This document shows positions 54,063 to 62,800 of a stretch of DNA of 64,000 bases, piece by piece (position 1 is the stretch's first letter; each line of letters begins with the position of its first letter). Below the pieces are notes generated by a model that ran no database searches, was not told where the DNA came from, and saw nothing but the letters and a program-made list of their open reading frames with translations. The stretch is from contig NZ_CADIKM010000021.1 of NCBI RefSeq assembly GCF_902859895.1, positions 1 through 64,000 of the forward strand. Direction: 5' to 3'. The stretch is from Pararobbsia alpina. Lineage in GTDB: Bacteria > Pseudomonadota > Gammaproteobacteria > Burkholderiales > Burkholderiaceae. Position numbers and translations under genes: made by a program.

Positions 54063-54087
54063 GGGACGGCAGTGCCGTCCCTTTTTT
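54063..54087 (+). terminator. Terminator after glnA
   Basis: GGGACGGCA (54063-54071) and TGCCGTCCC (54073-54081) are perfect complements, followed by TTTTTT. It separates glnA from ntrB. Confidence 0.92.
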
Positions 54088-54263
54088 GTCCGTGAGAGCC
54101 TAACAAAATGAAAGCTTGGCCTGTCCGGGGATGGTGCGGGCACCGGTCGCGAGCGGTCAGTGGCACGACGCAAGCTTACGCCGCGGCCACCGTGTGGTGT
54201 GGGTACACGAATGTCTGGGGTTGCCGGCCAGACTCATTTTGTCAGTGTCTTTAGGATGATCAG

Positions 54264-55394
54264 ATGGGACTGAAAGACCTGATGAAGTCCAAGCGTAGCG
54301 AGAGTCAGTCGCGCGATGCCTTACTCGCGCAGTCGCCGCTGCTCCCCGGACTCGAAGCCCTGCCGACCGCCGTACTGGTGATCGAGCGGCACACCTTGAA
54401 AGTCGTGTTCGCGAATGCCGTCGCCGAGGCGCTGCTCGACATGTCGCGGCGCCAGTTGTCGCAGATGTCTTGGCCCGACCTCTTCAACAACTCCGACGAA
54501 CTGATCGAGACGATCGACGCGATTGCGGATAGCCGTTTCAATGCGACGCATCTCGATGCTTCGCTCGAACGCGCGGGACACGAGCCCCTGCATGTCCATG
54601 CGATCGTCGGTTATCTCGAAGTATTGCCCGACTTCGTGCTGCTCGAGCTGTTCGAGAACGAGCAACAGTTGCGCACCGACCGCGAGGAACGCATCCACGA
54701 TCTCACGGCCGTCAACAAGCAGCTGATCCGCAATCTTGCGCACGAGATCAAGAATCCGCTCGGAGGTATCCGGGGCGCGGCACAGCTGCTCGAGTTCGAA
54801 CTCGGCGATGCGCGCGATCTGCGCGAGTACACGCAGGTCATCATCAAAGAATCGGACCGCCTGCAGACGCTCGTCGATCGCCTGCTCGAACCGCACCGTT
54901 ATCCGCATATCGTCGGCGACGTGAATATCCATGAGGTCTGCGAACGGGTGAGGGCGCTGATTCTTGCCGAGTTTCCACGCGGGCTGACGATCGAGCGCGA
55001 CTACGACGTGAGCGTGCCCGAATTGCGCGGCGACAAGGAACAGTTGATCCAGACGATTCTGAACATCGTGCGCAACGCTGCGGAAGCGCTCAAGGAACGT
55101 ATTGCCTCGGGCGATGCGCGGATTGACTTGCGGACGCGGATCGCACGCAACGTGACGATCTCGAAGCAACGACACAAGCTGGCATTGGACTTGCATATCG
55201 TTGATAACGGCCCCGGGATTCCCGAGAACATCCGCGACCGCATCTTCTATCCGCTGGTAAGCGGACGCGAAGATGGCAGCGGACTGGGGCTCACACTTGC
55301 CCAGACTTTTGTGCACCAGCATGAGGGTCTGATTGAATGCGAGAGCAGGCCTGGACGAACGGAATTCCAGATCCTGCTGCCGCTTACGCCGTAG
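54264..55394 (+). CDS. glnL: Nitrogen regulation sensor kinase NtrB (GlnL)
   Basis: A 376-residue soluble histidine kinase: N-terminal PAS domain (GLEALPTAVLVIERHTLKVVFANAVAEALLDMSRRQL), H-box LIRNLAHEIKNPLGGIRGAAQLLEFEL with His160, N-box QTILNIVRNAAEAL, G-boxes VDNGPGIPENIRDRIFYPLVSGREDGSGLGL. PII protein controls its kinase/phosphatase balance, and it phosphorylates NtrC. AGGA stands upstream of the ATG. Confidence 0.95.
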   Translation: MGLKDLMKSKRSESQSRDALLAQSPLLPGLEALPTAVLVIERHTLKVVFANAVAEALLDMSRRQLSQMSWPDLFNNSDELIETIDAIADSRFNATHLDASLERAGHEPLHVHAIVGYLEVLPDFVLLELFENEQQLRTDREERIHDLTAVNKQLIRNLAHEIKNPLGGIRGAAQLLEFELGDARDLREYTQVIIKESDRLQTLVDRLLEPHRYPHIVGDVNIHEVCERVRALILAEFPRGLTIERDYDVSVPELRGDKEQLIQTILNIVRNAAEALKERIASGDARIDLRTRIARNVTISKQRHKLALDLHIVDNGPGIPENIRDRIFYPLVSGREDGSGLGLTLAQTFVHQHEGLIECESRPGRTEFQILLPLTP

Positions 55395-55478
55395 TCGACG
55401 TGTACGTGCTGGGCGTATTGGCCGCCTGCTCATCGTGCTTGAACCGCTGCGCTCCCAAGAACTTCAGCTGACCGATAT

Positions 55479-57035
55479 ATGAAGCCGATCTGGATAGTGG
55501 ACGACGATGAATCGATCCGTTGGGTGCTTGAAAAGGCACTTGCCCGCGAGAATTTCGCGACCCGCAGTTTCTCGAACTCGCGTGAAGCCCTGACCGCGTT
55601 CGAACACGAAACGCCTCAGGCCCTGGTCTCCGATATCCGGATGCCCGGCGGCTCGGGTTTTGAATTGCTCGAGACCGTACGTGAGAGGTGGCCCGGTATC
55701 CCCGTCATCATCATGACGGCATTCTCCGACCTTGACAGTGCCGTCGCGGCTTTCCAGGGCGGTGCATTCGAATATCTCGCCAAGCCCTTCGATATCGACA
55801 AAGCGGTCGAGCTGATTCAGCGCGCGGTCGAGGAGAGTCTGCGCGGCGAGCATGCCTACGAAGAGCGGCTCAATGAGACGCCGGAGATGCTCGGCCAGGC
55901 GAGTGCGATGCAGGATATGTTCCGGGCGATCGGGCGCCTGTCGAACTCGAGTGCGACCGTGCTGATCACCGGCGAATCGGGCACGGGCAAGGAGCTCGTG
56001 GCGCGCGCGCTGCATCGGCATAGCCCGCGCGCGACGGGTCCGTTCATCGCGTTGAACACTGCGGCGATCCCGAAGGACTTGCTTGAATCCGAACTGTTCG
56101 GTCATGAGCGGGGCGCCTTCACGGGCGCGCAGGCCATGCGGCAGGGCCGCTTCGAGCAAGCCGAGAACGGTACCTTGTTCCTCGATGAAATCGGTGACAT
56201 GCCGTTCGATCTGCAGACACGTCTGTTGCGCGTGCTGTCCGATGGACAGTTCTATCGCGTGGGTGGTCACAACCCCTTGCGCGCCAACGTGCGGGTGATC
56301 GCGGCGACCCATCAGAATCTTGAACAGCGTGTGCGCCAGGGCATGTTCCGCGAGGACTTGTATCACCGGCTCAATGTGATCCGTCTGAGGCTGCCGGCCT
56401 TGCGTGAGCGCAACGAAGACATTCCGCTGCTGACGCGCCACTTCTTGCAGAAGAGCGCGCGCGACCTGGGTGTCGAGCCCAAGCGCGTATCTGACGAGGC
56501 ACTGGCTTTTCTCGCGTCGCTGTCGTTTCCTGGCAATGTTCGCCAGCTCGAAAACCTGTGCAACTGGCTGACCGTGATGGCGCCGGCACAGACGATCGAA
56601 GTCAAGGACCTGCCGACCGATTTGCTTCCGACCGCTGAGAATGACTCGATGGCGCAGCTGAGCGGCGAGGGGACCACGCTGCCGGCGGCTGGAACTCCGA
56701 CGGTGGCAGAGGGCGGTGCCGTGCTGGGCGGACCTGCGGGCGGCGTCGCTGCGGCCAGTACCGTGCCGGGTGCGGGAGCACAGTATTCGCGTGGTGGGGG
56801 GCGAGCCGACGCTGCCGCCCAGGGTTGGGAAAGCGGCTTGCGCGTGGAAGTCGCACGCTTGCTTCGCGAGCAGTCAGCCGATGTGATGGACGCCCTGACA
56901 CGCCGTTTCGAAGCCGCTGTGATTCTCGAAGCGCTCGATTTCACGCGCGGCCGCAAGGTCGAGGCCGCGGAGCGTCTCGGAATCGGCCGGAACACGATCA
57001 CGCGCAAGATCCAGGAGCTGAACTTAGAACCCTAA
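55479..57035 (+). CDS. glnG: Nitrogen regulation response regulator NtrC (GlnG)
   Basis: A 518-residue sigma-54 activator: receiver domain ([18 protein letters not shown], phosphoacceptor Asp52 in LVSDIRMPG), AAA+ domain ([30 protein letters not shown] with the sigma-54-contacting GAFTGA loop; [12 protein letters not shown]), and Fis-type HTH at the end ([32 protein letters not shown]). A long Gly/Ala-rich linker (about residues 390-450) makes it longer than the roughly 470 residues of enteric NtrC. It activates glnA. The prophage begins within 100 bp of its stop. Confidence 0.95.
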   Translation: MKPIWIVDDDESIRWVLEKALARENFATRSFSNSREALTAFEHETPQALVSDIRMPGGSGFELLETVRERWPGIPVIIMTAFSDLDSAVAAFQGGAFEYLAKPFDIDKAVELIQRAVEESLRGEHAYEERLNETPEMLGQASAMQDMFRAIGRLSNSSATVLITGESGTGKELVARALHRHSPRATGPFIALNTAAIPKDLLESELFGHERGAFTGAQAMRQGRFEQAENGTLFLDEIGDMPFDLQTRLLRVLSDGQFYRVGGHNPLRANVRVIAATHQNLEQRVRQGMFREDLYHRLNVIRLRLPALRERNEDIPLLTRHFLQKSARDLGVEPKRVSDEALAFLASLSFPGNVRQLENLCNWLTVMAPAQTIEVKDLPTDLLPTAENDSMAQLSGEGTTLPAAGTPTVAEGGAVLGGPAGGVAAASTVPGAGAQYSRGGGRADAAAQGWESGLRVEVARLLREQSADVMDALTRRFEAAVILEALDFTRGRKVEAAERLGIGRNTITRKIQELNLEP

Positions 57036-57104
57036 TAAGTTCATTTAAAATCAATAACTTAAAAGGTTGATGCGGGCGCGCGTAACTATCGCGTGGTACA
57101 GAAT

Positions 57105-57124
57105 GTCCCCGGCATACCGGGGAC
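57105..57124. terminator. Hairpin at the prophage left end
   Basis: GTCCCCGG (57105-57112) and CCGGGGAC (57117-57124) form a perfect stem with a CATA loop just beyond the stop of the last phage gene. There is no strong T-run, so it may be a weak terminator or only a processing hairpin. Confidence 0.4.
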
Positions 57125-57129
57125 GAAGA

Positions 57130-57450
57130 TTAGCGCAAACGCAGTCGCCCAGCGCCTACCGCCGTCAAATGGTCTACGAGGTATGCCAGCGGCTCGGCGT
57201 TGTTCGACAGAGGGTCAATACCGCATTGCTGCAGGATGACTGCGGCGGCGTGTACAGCCTCGTGTACGAGCGTCAGGAGCTTTCCATCGAATACACCTAC
57301 CACGCAGTCCACCCGCTTACCCGCGTCGAACGCTCCGCATAGCCCGCGTGCAGAGTACTCCTTGCTGGCCCGGAGCGCGTGAAACTCCTCTACGGTGTTC
57401 GTGAATACAACGCGCATTCCGTAGGGCGGCACAACGTAGGTGCGCCTCAC
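57130..57450 (-). CDS. Phage HExxH-motif protein at the end of the lysis cassette
   Basis: A 106-residue protein if it starts at GTG 57450, which overlaps the Rz1 stop (GTGA); Met at 57417 is an alternative. MRVVFTNTVEEFHALRASKEYSARGLCGAFDAGKRVDCVVGVFDGKLLTLVHEAVHAAAVILQQCGIDPLSNNAEPLAYLVDHL has HEAVH, a zinc-metallopeptidase-like motif, with downstream Glu that could be a third ligand (EPLAYL). It is the last gene of the late operon. Function is unknown; peptidase or even murein-related activity is only a hypothesis. Confidence 0.65.
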   Translation of the reverse strand: MRRTYVVPPYGMRVVFTNTVEEFHALRASKEYSARGLCGAFDAGKRVDCVVGVFDGKLLTLVHEAVHAAAVILQQCGIDPLSNNAEPLAYLVDHLTAVGAGRLRLR

Positions 57451-57734
57451 TTCTGCGGTGTCGGAGTGGTGGCCGTAGCCCCAGCTTTCCAAGCCCGTAG
57501 TGCGGCCTTGTCCGACCAGTCGCAGGACTCCACCACGTTCCGCTCATTGACAATCCCAAGCATGAGACCGTTCACGGTGTTGTCTGCGGGGCGCGGGGCG
57601 TGATTGCAGTCCTGCAGGAGGTCATCCGGTGGCGTGAGCACCTGTACCGTGTTCTTGGGGACCGGAACGATACCGCATCCGGACATACAAGCAGAGGCGG
57701 CCAGTAGGACAAGGATGATGAGGCTATTGCGCAT
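57447..57734 (-). CDS. Rz1-like o-spanin lipoprotein
   Basis: A 95-residue lipoprotein: signal MRNSLIILVLLAASACMSGC with Cys20 as probable lipid site, then the Rz1-type VQVLTPPDDLLQDCNHAPRPADNTVNG. It overlaps the end of the Rz gene by 11 bp, the usual overlapping arrangement. Outer-membrane partner of the i-spanin for the last step of lysis. Confidence 0.75.
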   Translation of the reverse strand: MRNSLIILVLLAASACMSGCGIVPVPKNTVQVLTPPDDLLQDCNHAPRPADNTVNGLMLGIVNERNVVESCDWSDKAALRAWKAGATATTPTPQK

Positions 57735-58083
57735 TGTCGCTCCCGTAGATTGCCTGCCAGTACGATTCAGGAACGACCGTGGAGGCTACGGCGGGGCTCG
57801 CTGCGACCGCTGAGGCGAGGCGGGTTACAGCGGCGTGGTGGGTCACCTTGGCGGACGCCTGGGCTCCGGACGCTGCGGTCAGTGCCGCTTGTAGTCCGCT
57901 CGCCTCCTGAAGTGCTGCGGCGGTGTTCGCAGCCTCTCTCGCGTTATCTGCCTGCAGAGTTTGAATCTGCGATTTCTGGGCTAGGTTGTGCTCGTAGGCT
58001 GCGTAGGCGCCTACTGCGGCCCCAGCCAACAGGAATAGGCCCAAGGCCACAGCAATTAGCTTTGCTTCGAGGGTGGCAAACAT
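57724..58083 (-). CDS. Rz-like i-spanin
   Basis: A 119-residue type II membrane protein: N-terminal helix (AKLIAVALGLFLLAGAAVGAYAAYEH), then an Ala/Gln-rich coiled coil (AQKSQIQTLQADNAREAANTAAALQEASGLQAALTAASG) and a short tail. Its ATG overlaps the stop of the holin gene by one base (TAATG) behind AAGGAGGA. With Rz1 it spans the envelope to fuse membranes at lysis. Confidence 0.75.
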   Translation of the reverse strand: MFATLEAKLIAVALGLFLLAGAAVGAYAAYEHNLAQKSQIQTLQADNAREAANTAAALQEASGLQAALTAASGAQASAKVTHHAAVTRLASAVAASPAVASTVVPESYWQAIYGSDNAQ

Positions 58084-58346
58084 TAATCCTCCTTCATAGG
58101 CGTAGGCTGATTACCGAGCTTTCGCCAGAGCGACCAATCCTTGTTGAACAGCCCGCGCTTAACCGCGACTGTGACGCGCCAGAATCGCGGCAGTGCTCCC
58201 CATAGATAGACCAAGGTGAGTACAAAGCCCGCCGCTGAAACAATAGTGCTGAACTGGAATGACGCGACCGAGACAGCCGCGCTTGTGATTATGTTGGTGC
58301 CTGACGCGGATTCCGCGACGGACGAGGCGTGAGAGAAAATTCCCAT
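58083..58346 (-). CDS. Probable phage holin
   Basis: An 87-residue protein with one or two membrane segments (TSAAVSVASFQFSTIVSAAGFVLTLVYLWGALPRFW) and a charged C-terminus (KDWSLWRKLGNQPTPMKED), directly upstream of Rz. Position, size and topology suit a holin; no family was recognised. It lies seven bases after the stop of the preceding gene. Confidence 0.6.
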   Translation of the reverse strand: MGIFSHASSVAESASGTNIITSAAVSVASFQFSTIVSAAGFVLTLVYLWGALPRFWRVTVAVKRGLFNKDWSLWRKLGNQPTPMKED

Positions 58347-58352
58347 TTATTC

Positions 58353-58685
58353 CTAGGTAGTAGTCGGTGCATCCGCTTCAATCATGGTGCCACCAGCAAA
58401 GGTGTAGCGATTAGGTGCAATACCGGAGGTAGGTTGATCCGGGGCTGCCTCGATAAGCATCTGTTCACACCATTGAAATGGATCGGTCGAATCCGGCAAT
58501 CCGGAAATTTGAATCTGCTGCGTATATAGCGGAAGCTTGCCCGCTGTCTTGGTATCAGCGCTTACGTATGAACCAATCGTAGCCACGGAACTTAAGCTAG
58601 CCTTGTCCAGCGTAATTTGGCTTACCTCGTGATAACTCGCGGGTGCGCCTGTAGTCGGCACAACGTAGGGTAGAGAAAAGGGCAT
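58353..58685 (-). CDS. Phage hypothetical protein
   Basis: A 110-residue soluble protein beginning MPFSLPYVVPTTGAPASYHEVSQITLDKASLSSVATIGSYVSADTKTAGKLPLYTQQIQISGLPDSTDPFQWCEQMLIEA. No motif identified. Located between tail-associated genes and the lysis cassette, so a virion-associated accessory role is plausible. Confidence 0.6.
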   Translation of the reverse strand: MPFSLPYVVPTTGAPASYHEVSQITLDKASLSSVATIGSYVSADTKTAGKLPLYTQQIQISGLPDSTDPFQWCEQMLIEAAPDQPTSGIAPNRYTFAGGTMIEADAPTTT

Positions 58686-58709
58686 ACGTACTCCAGGGAT
58701 AATAGATCG

Positions 58710-59507
58710 CTATACGATTCCGGTTACGTCTGCGACCAAAAATTGATAGTTAAAACAGCTACCGTAAGCTGTCGTTTGATTGGTGGCCGTGAAGGGAGTC
58801 GTGTCGTATTGGACGAATGCTTGAACGGGTCCCGGTGTTTGACCGAATCCACATATGGGCATCTGGATTTGTCCCGGGTCAGTCTGAAACATTCCCGGGT
58901 ATAGGTACGTGGTTAGGTTCCCGTTCCCCACCACGCCACCGGAGTAAGCAAGCAGCGGCCCCATTGCCCCAACTACAGCGAACTTATGTGCGGGGTCTGT
59001 CGGGAAAATAATGTTAGTCGGACGGGTTACTGTGCTGTTGTATACGTACGCGTTTGGGTCTAAGTTTGCGATATTGCCGGAATATGCCCCGGATATAAGC
59101 AACGGTGCGCTATTAGCATCAAAAACTAGGACGCCGGATTCGTTGAATACCTGCAGCCCAAAGTTACTGGCGGTAGGAGTGGCGGTATCGAAAGATAGGA
59201 GCGTGACCACTTGACCTACGAACGCGCATAATACTTGTACCGTCCAGTTCCCCGCGTTGTCTGTCTGCGTGCTCTTGATTACTGACGGGTTGCCAGGGGA
59301 ATACAGGGCGAATACGGGACTACTCGCGCGTACGTTAAAGGTAGCGATAGGCAGAATCCCCGTGTACGATCCTTGGGGATTACTCCCAATGTACACGGAC
59401 GTATAAATAGCATCGGCCGATTGACTAGACCGCAATTGCATATTTGAGTACGTACCGTCTATCTGAAATAAATCCCCCTCATTCCATACTTGAAGTCCTG
59501 CGCTCAT
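58710..59507 (-). CDS. Phage tail-associated protein
   Basis: A 265-residue protein, MSAGLQVWNEGDLFQIDGTYSNMQLRSS and then a Gly/Asn/Ser-rich beta-type sequence. Its first residues resemble the start of the adjacent 101-residue protein (MAGLQVFGPDGRIVMD), so they may share a docking module. The ATG overlaps the upstream stop (TAATG). Probably a tail tip or fibre accessory protein. Confidence 0.6.
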   Translation of the reverse strand: MSAGLQVWNEGDLFQIDGTYSNMQLRSSQSADAIYTSVYIGSNPQGSYTGILPIATFNVRASSPVFALYSPGNPSVIKSTQTDNAGNWTVQVLCAFVGQVVTLLSFDTATPTASNFGLQVFNESGVLVFDANSAPLLISGAYSGNIANLDPNAYVYNSTVTRPTNIIFPTDPAHKFAVVGAMGPLLAYSGGVVGNGNLTTYLYPGMFQTDPGQIQMPICGFGQTPGPVQAFVQYDTTPFTATNQTTAYGSCFNYQFLVADVTGIV

Positions 59508-59812
59508 TACCAGATTCCATAGATAGCCCACCCATTCTTTACGGCAGGAGCCGCGAGGCCCCCGCCTGCGGCCGGATACGTCCAAGACATCACCGTTCCG
59601 GAAAACGTGATTGTGGGGGAGATGATCTGGCCGCCTACTGTGCCGAAAATCTCAGACGGGCTGAAAGACACAAAGGGTGTTCCTTGCGCAAGGGCCGCAT
59701 TTATTAATGACCCTGCACCGTTGATAAACACAGCGCCTAAGACGCGGCCCAGCCGGTGCGGAGTATCCATAACGATACGACCGTCCGGGCCGAACACTTG
59801 CAGCCCCGCCAT
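59507..59812 (-). CDS. Small phage tail-associated protein
   Basis: A 101-residue protein, MAGLQVFGPDGRIVMDTPHRLGRVLGAVFINGAGSLINAALAQGTPFVSFSP and on to AAPAVKNGWAIYGIW. It begins at the TAATG junction that ends the J gene and ends at another TAATG into the next gene. The N-terminal GLQVF/W motif is shared with the next protein. Virion role inferred from position. Confidence 0.6.
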   Translation of the reverse strand: MAGLQVFGPDGRIVMDTPHRLGRVLGAVFINGAGSLINAALAQGTPFVSFSPSEIFGTVGGQIISPTITFSGTVMSWTYPAAGGGLAAPAVKNGWAIYGIW

Positions 59813-62800
59813 TACCAGAGCCCCAGACGGACGCGTAGAACGTTATTGGCGTCATACACGGCCAGCGTTCCACCGACGAGCGTAAGTCTTTGATAGCCAG
59901 TCCCCGGAGGACCGTTCAATGTAATCCCTCCTGATTTGCTGATAATCCAGCTAGGCTGCCCCAGGTCGTTAGTAGTGGTGGACTGGATCGTGTCCCCAAT
60001 CATCCCATTGGTAATCCAAGCCGTACCAATCATTGCTTGGCTTAGGAGCACCTGCCCACCCTGAATGACAAACGGGGAGATAGCGGCGGGGCCGTTCGGA
60101 TCAACCACAGAGAACCGGCTGGCGGAGATGATTACCTGCGATTCCAATATGCCGGAATCGTTGTCTACGCCGATGCCGATGCCAGCTATGTACGTTTGGC
60201 CGTTGGCCGTAACCTGAGTCTTGATCTGATAGGACGCGGAGACACGGCCGTTAATGTCCGCGTAGCTCGCAGCATTGGTTTGCACCGCTGCTGTGTTGTC
60301 GGCTACTTGGGCTTGGACATCCGTGATTACGGCTGCTGCTGCACTGTCCGCGTCTACACGGGCCTGGGTTTCCGTTTGCACAGCGGCCAGCATCGAGGAT
60401 GTAGCCGTAGTGATTTGGGCCGTTACCGTGTTGACTTGATCGGCCAAGGCCAAATCTGCTTCCGCCCGAGCGGACTGCTCGGACCACAGCCCTGCATACA
60501 CGGTAGTAGCGCCCGCGAAGTCGCTCGGATCGCCTGCCATCTCTGGAATTACTATCTGCGCGGAGAGGGAATCAATCTGCGTTGCTAGAGAACTATCTGC
60601 GGCGGCGCGAGTAGATGCCTCACTAGTGATAGCTGAGTTAGCCGCGTCTACCCTAGACGACAGGGCATTTGTAGCGGTTACTTGCGCGGAGTCCGCATTA
60701 GTTCGGGCGGTCTGCTCCGCCGTGATAGCAGCGGTGTTAGCGCCCGTGGTTGTACTGAGGGTGTCAATCCGCGAACCTAATGCCGAATCCGCATTAGTTC
60801 TAGCTGTGGTCTCCGTACCGATTGCCGCTGCGTTGGCACCTGTGGAAGCTACAACGGTATCGATCCTAGAACCTAACGCCGTATCCGCCGTAGTGCGTGC
60901 AGTAGTCTCCGCTTGAATAGCCGCCACATTAGAGCCTGTGGTAGCCGTTACGGTGTCGATACGCTGACCTAGTGCCGTGTCAGCAGCAGTCCGCGCGGTA
61001 GTCTCATTGGTTACAGCCGTACCTCTGGCCGTAGCTTCTGCAAGTATCGCAGCCGCGCGCGTGGTTGCCTCCGCGTTTATAGCTGCCACCCGGTCTGTAG
61101 TCTCTTGCGTAATAGCCGATTGAGCAGCCGCTACGCTAGTTTGCAATCCCGGGATAGACTCGATAGGAGAGAGCAAATCCTGGGAAAGCTGGGTAGCTGT
61201 GATTTGCCCGGTAAGGTAGCCCAAAATAGCGTCTGCATCTGCGCTGCTTGAGCCCGCAATACCAGCATCGGTTATCGCCGGATAGAACGCCCCTACGTTG
61301 CCCGTGGTATCAATAAGCCGCGCCCAGAAGAACAACTTGTAGCCGGACGAAAGTCCGAGCAACGAGGTTGAGCTAGTAGGGTAGGAGAACTGACCAAGGG
61401 AGACAGCAGTAGAGAAATCGGAGGTGTGGCTGTAATAGACTTCCGTGTACGCCGTGTCTCCAGCGTTCGGCGGAAATGACCACCCGACTTGCACCGAGAA
61501 GACAAGGGCTGTACTGGCGGCGAGACTCGTAACAACGGGAGGTGCACCTGTCTTACCTGCAAGCTGCGTGAGCGTGGAGTAAGCGTAGGGCGACGTGATA
61601 CCCATTGCGTTGATAGCGCAAACACGGGCCAGATACGACCCGCTGTAGATGCCGGGAATGTCCATCGATAGGCCGCCCGTGGTTCCGGCTACGACCCAAT
61701 CCCCGTTATCCTTCTGCCATTGAACCGTATACCCGACAGCGTTTGGCGCGGCCGTCCAGTAGATGTACATATCCGTCTTGGCGATACCCTGGTCAATCAC
61801 AATATTCTGAGTGACCGTGACACCCGTAGGCGGAGTCTGTACCGTAAGCGTGCTACCAGTGATCGGCCGCACGTCGATAGCGGCGCCTGTGTCGATAGCT
61901 GCGTACTTGCTGGGCTCGTACTGAGTGCCTGTTACCTCGAATGCGATACCGCCCTTATCAGCCACGGTAGAGACGCGGAATAGCTGCGCCTGCAAGGTTG
62001 AACTTTCGATCATCCATACGGCATTAGCTACCGGCTGTGAGGAGAACGGGCTACCTACCGTGATTACTGCGCCGTTGACTCCGCCGATTGGCTGTTTCTC
62101 TGGAACCCCGGTGGGCATCATGACGGTAAGCGTATCGCCTACCTTTGCCTCTGGCAGCGCACGGTCCAAGGTGATTTGATTCGTGCCGCTTACCGCACGT
62201 ATACGACCGCCAATACGCCGACCAGCGCGAGAAGGATCGGCAACAGCCACAATCTGGCCCGGCTGTGCGACCGTACCATCTAAGCCAAGCTCGATAGTAA
62301 CAACCTGCGTTTCGTACCGCGAGGTAAGCAGCGTCCAATGCCCGACACGTTGAGCCTGCCCCCGGCTTGTGCAGCCGAACGCGACTAGCTCCGCTTGGTT
62401 GATCCCGTAGCGAGCTACACCGTCCGCGTCCTCTACATATTCGACCGCTTGTTGATAGGCGTTCTGCGGGTCATTCCACGTAACCTGTGCGGCCGTGTAT
62501 CGCGTGTTGAGCGAGCTGCCCACGTACTTGAATGCGGCCGTGGTGTTTGCGGCCGTGTAGGTGTACGCGCTGTCGAGCGGCATATCAGCCGTAGCGACAA
62601 CCTGCCCAGCGGCCCAATAGGCCATGCCACGAAAGACGCTCGCCAAATCCTGCAGCACTTGGAATGCGCCGGCACGGGTAGCTATGTAGCAGTTACAGGC
62701 GAAACGGGGCTCCAAGCCACCCATACCGTCTGACACCATGACATCGCAGTACTGCGCAATGGTGTACAACGCGTAACGGTCAATCATCGAAGCATCGACC

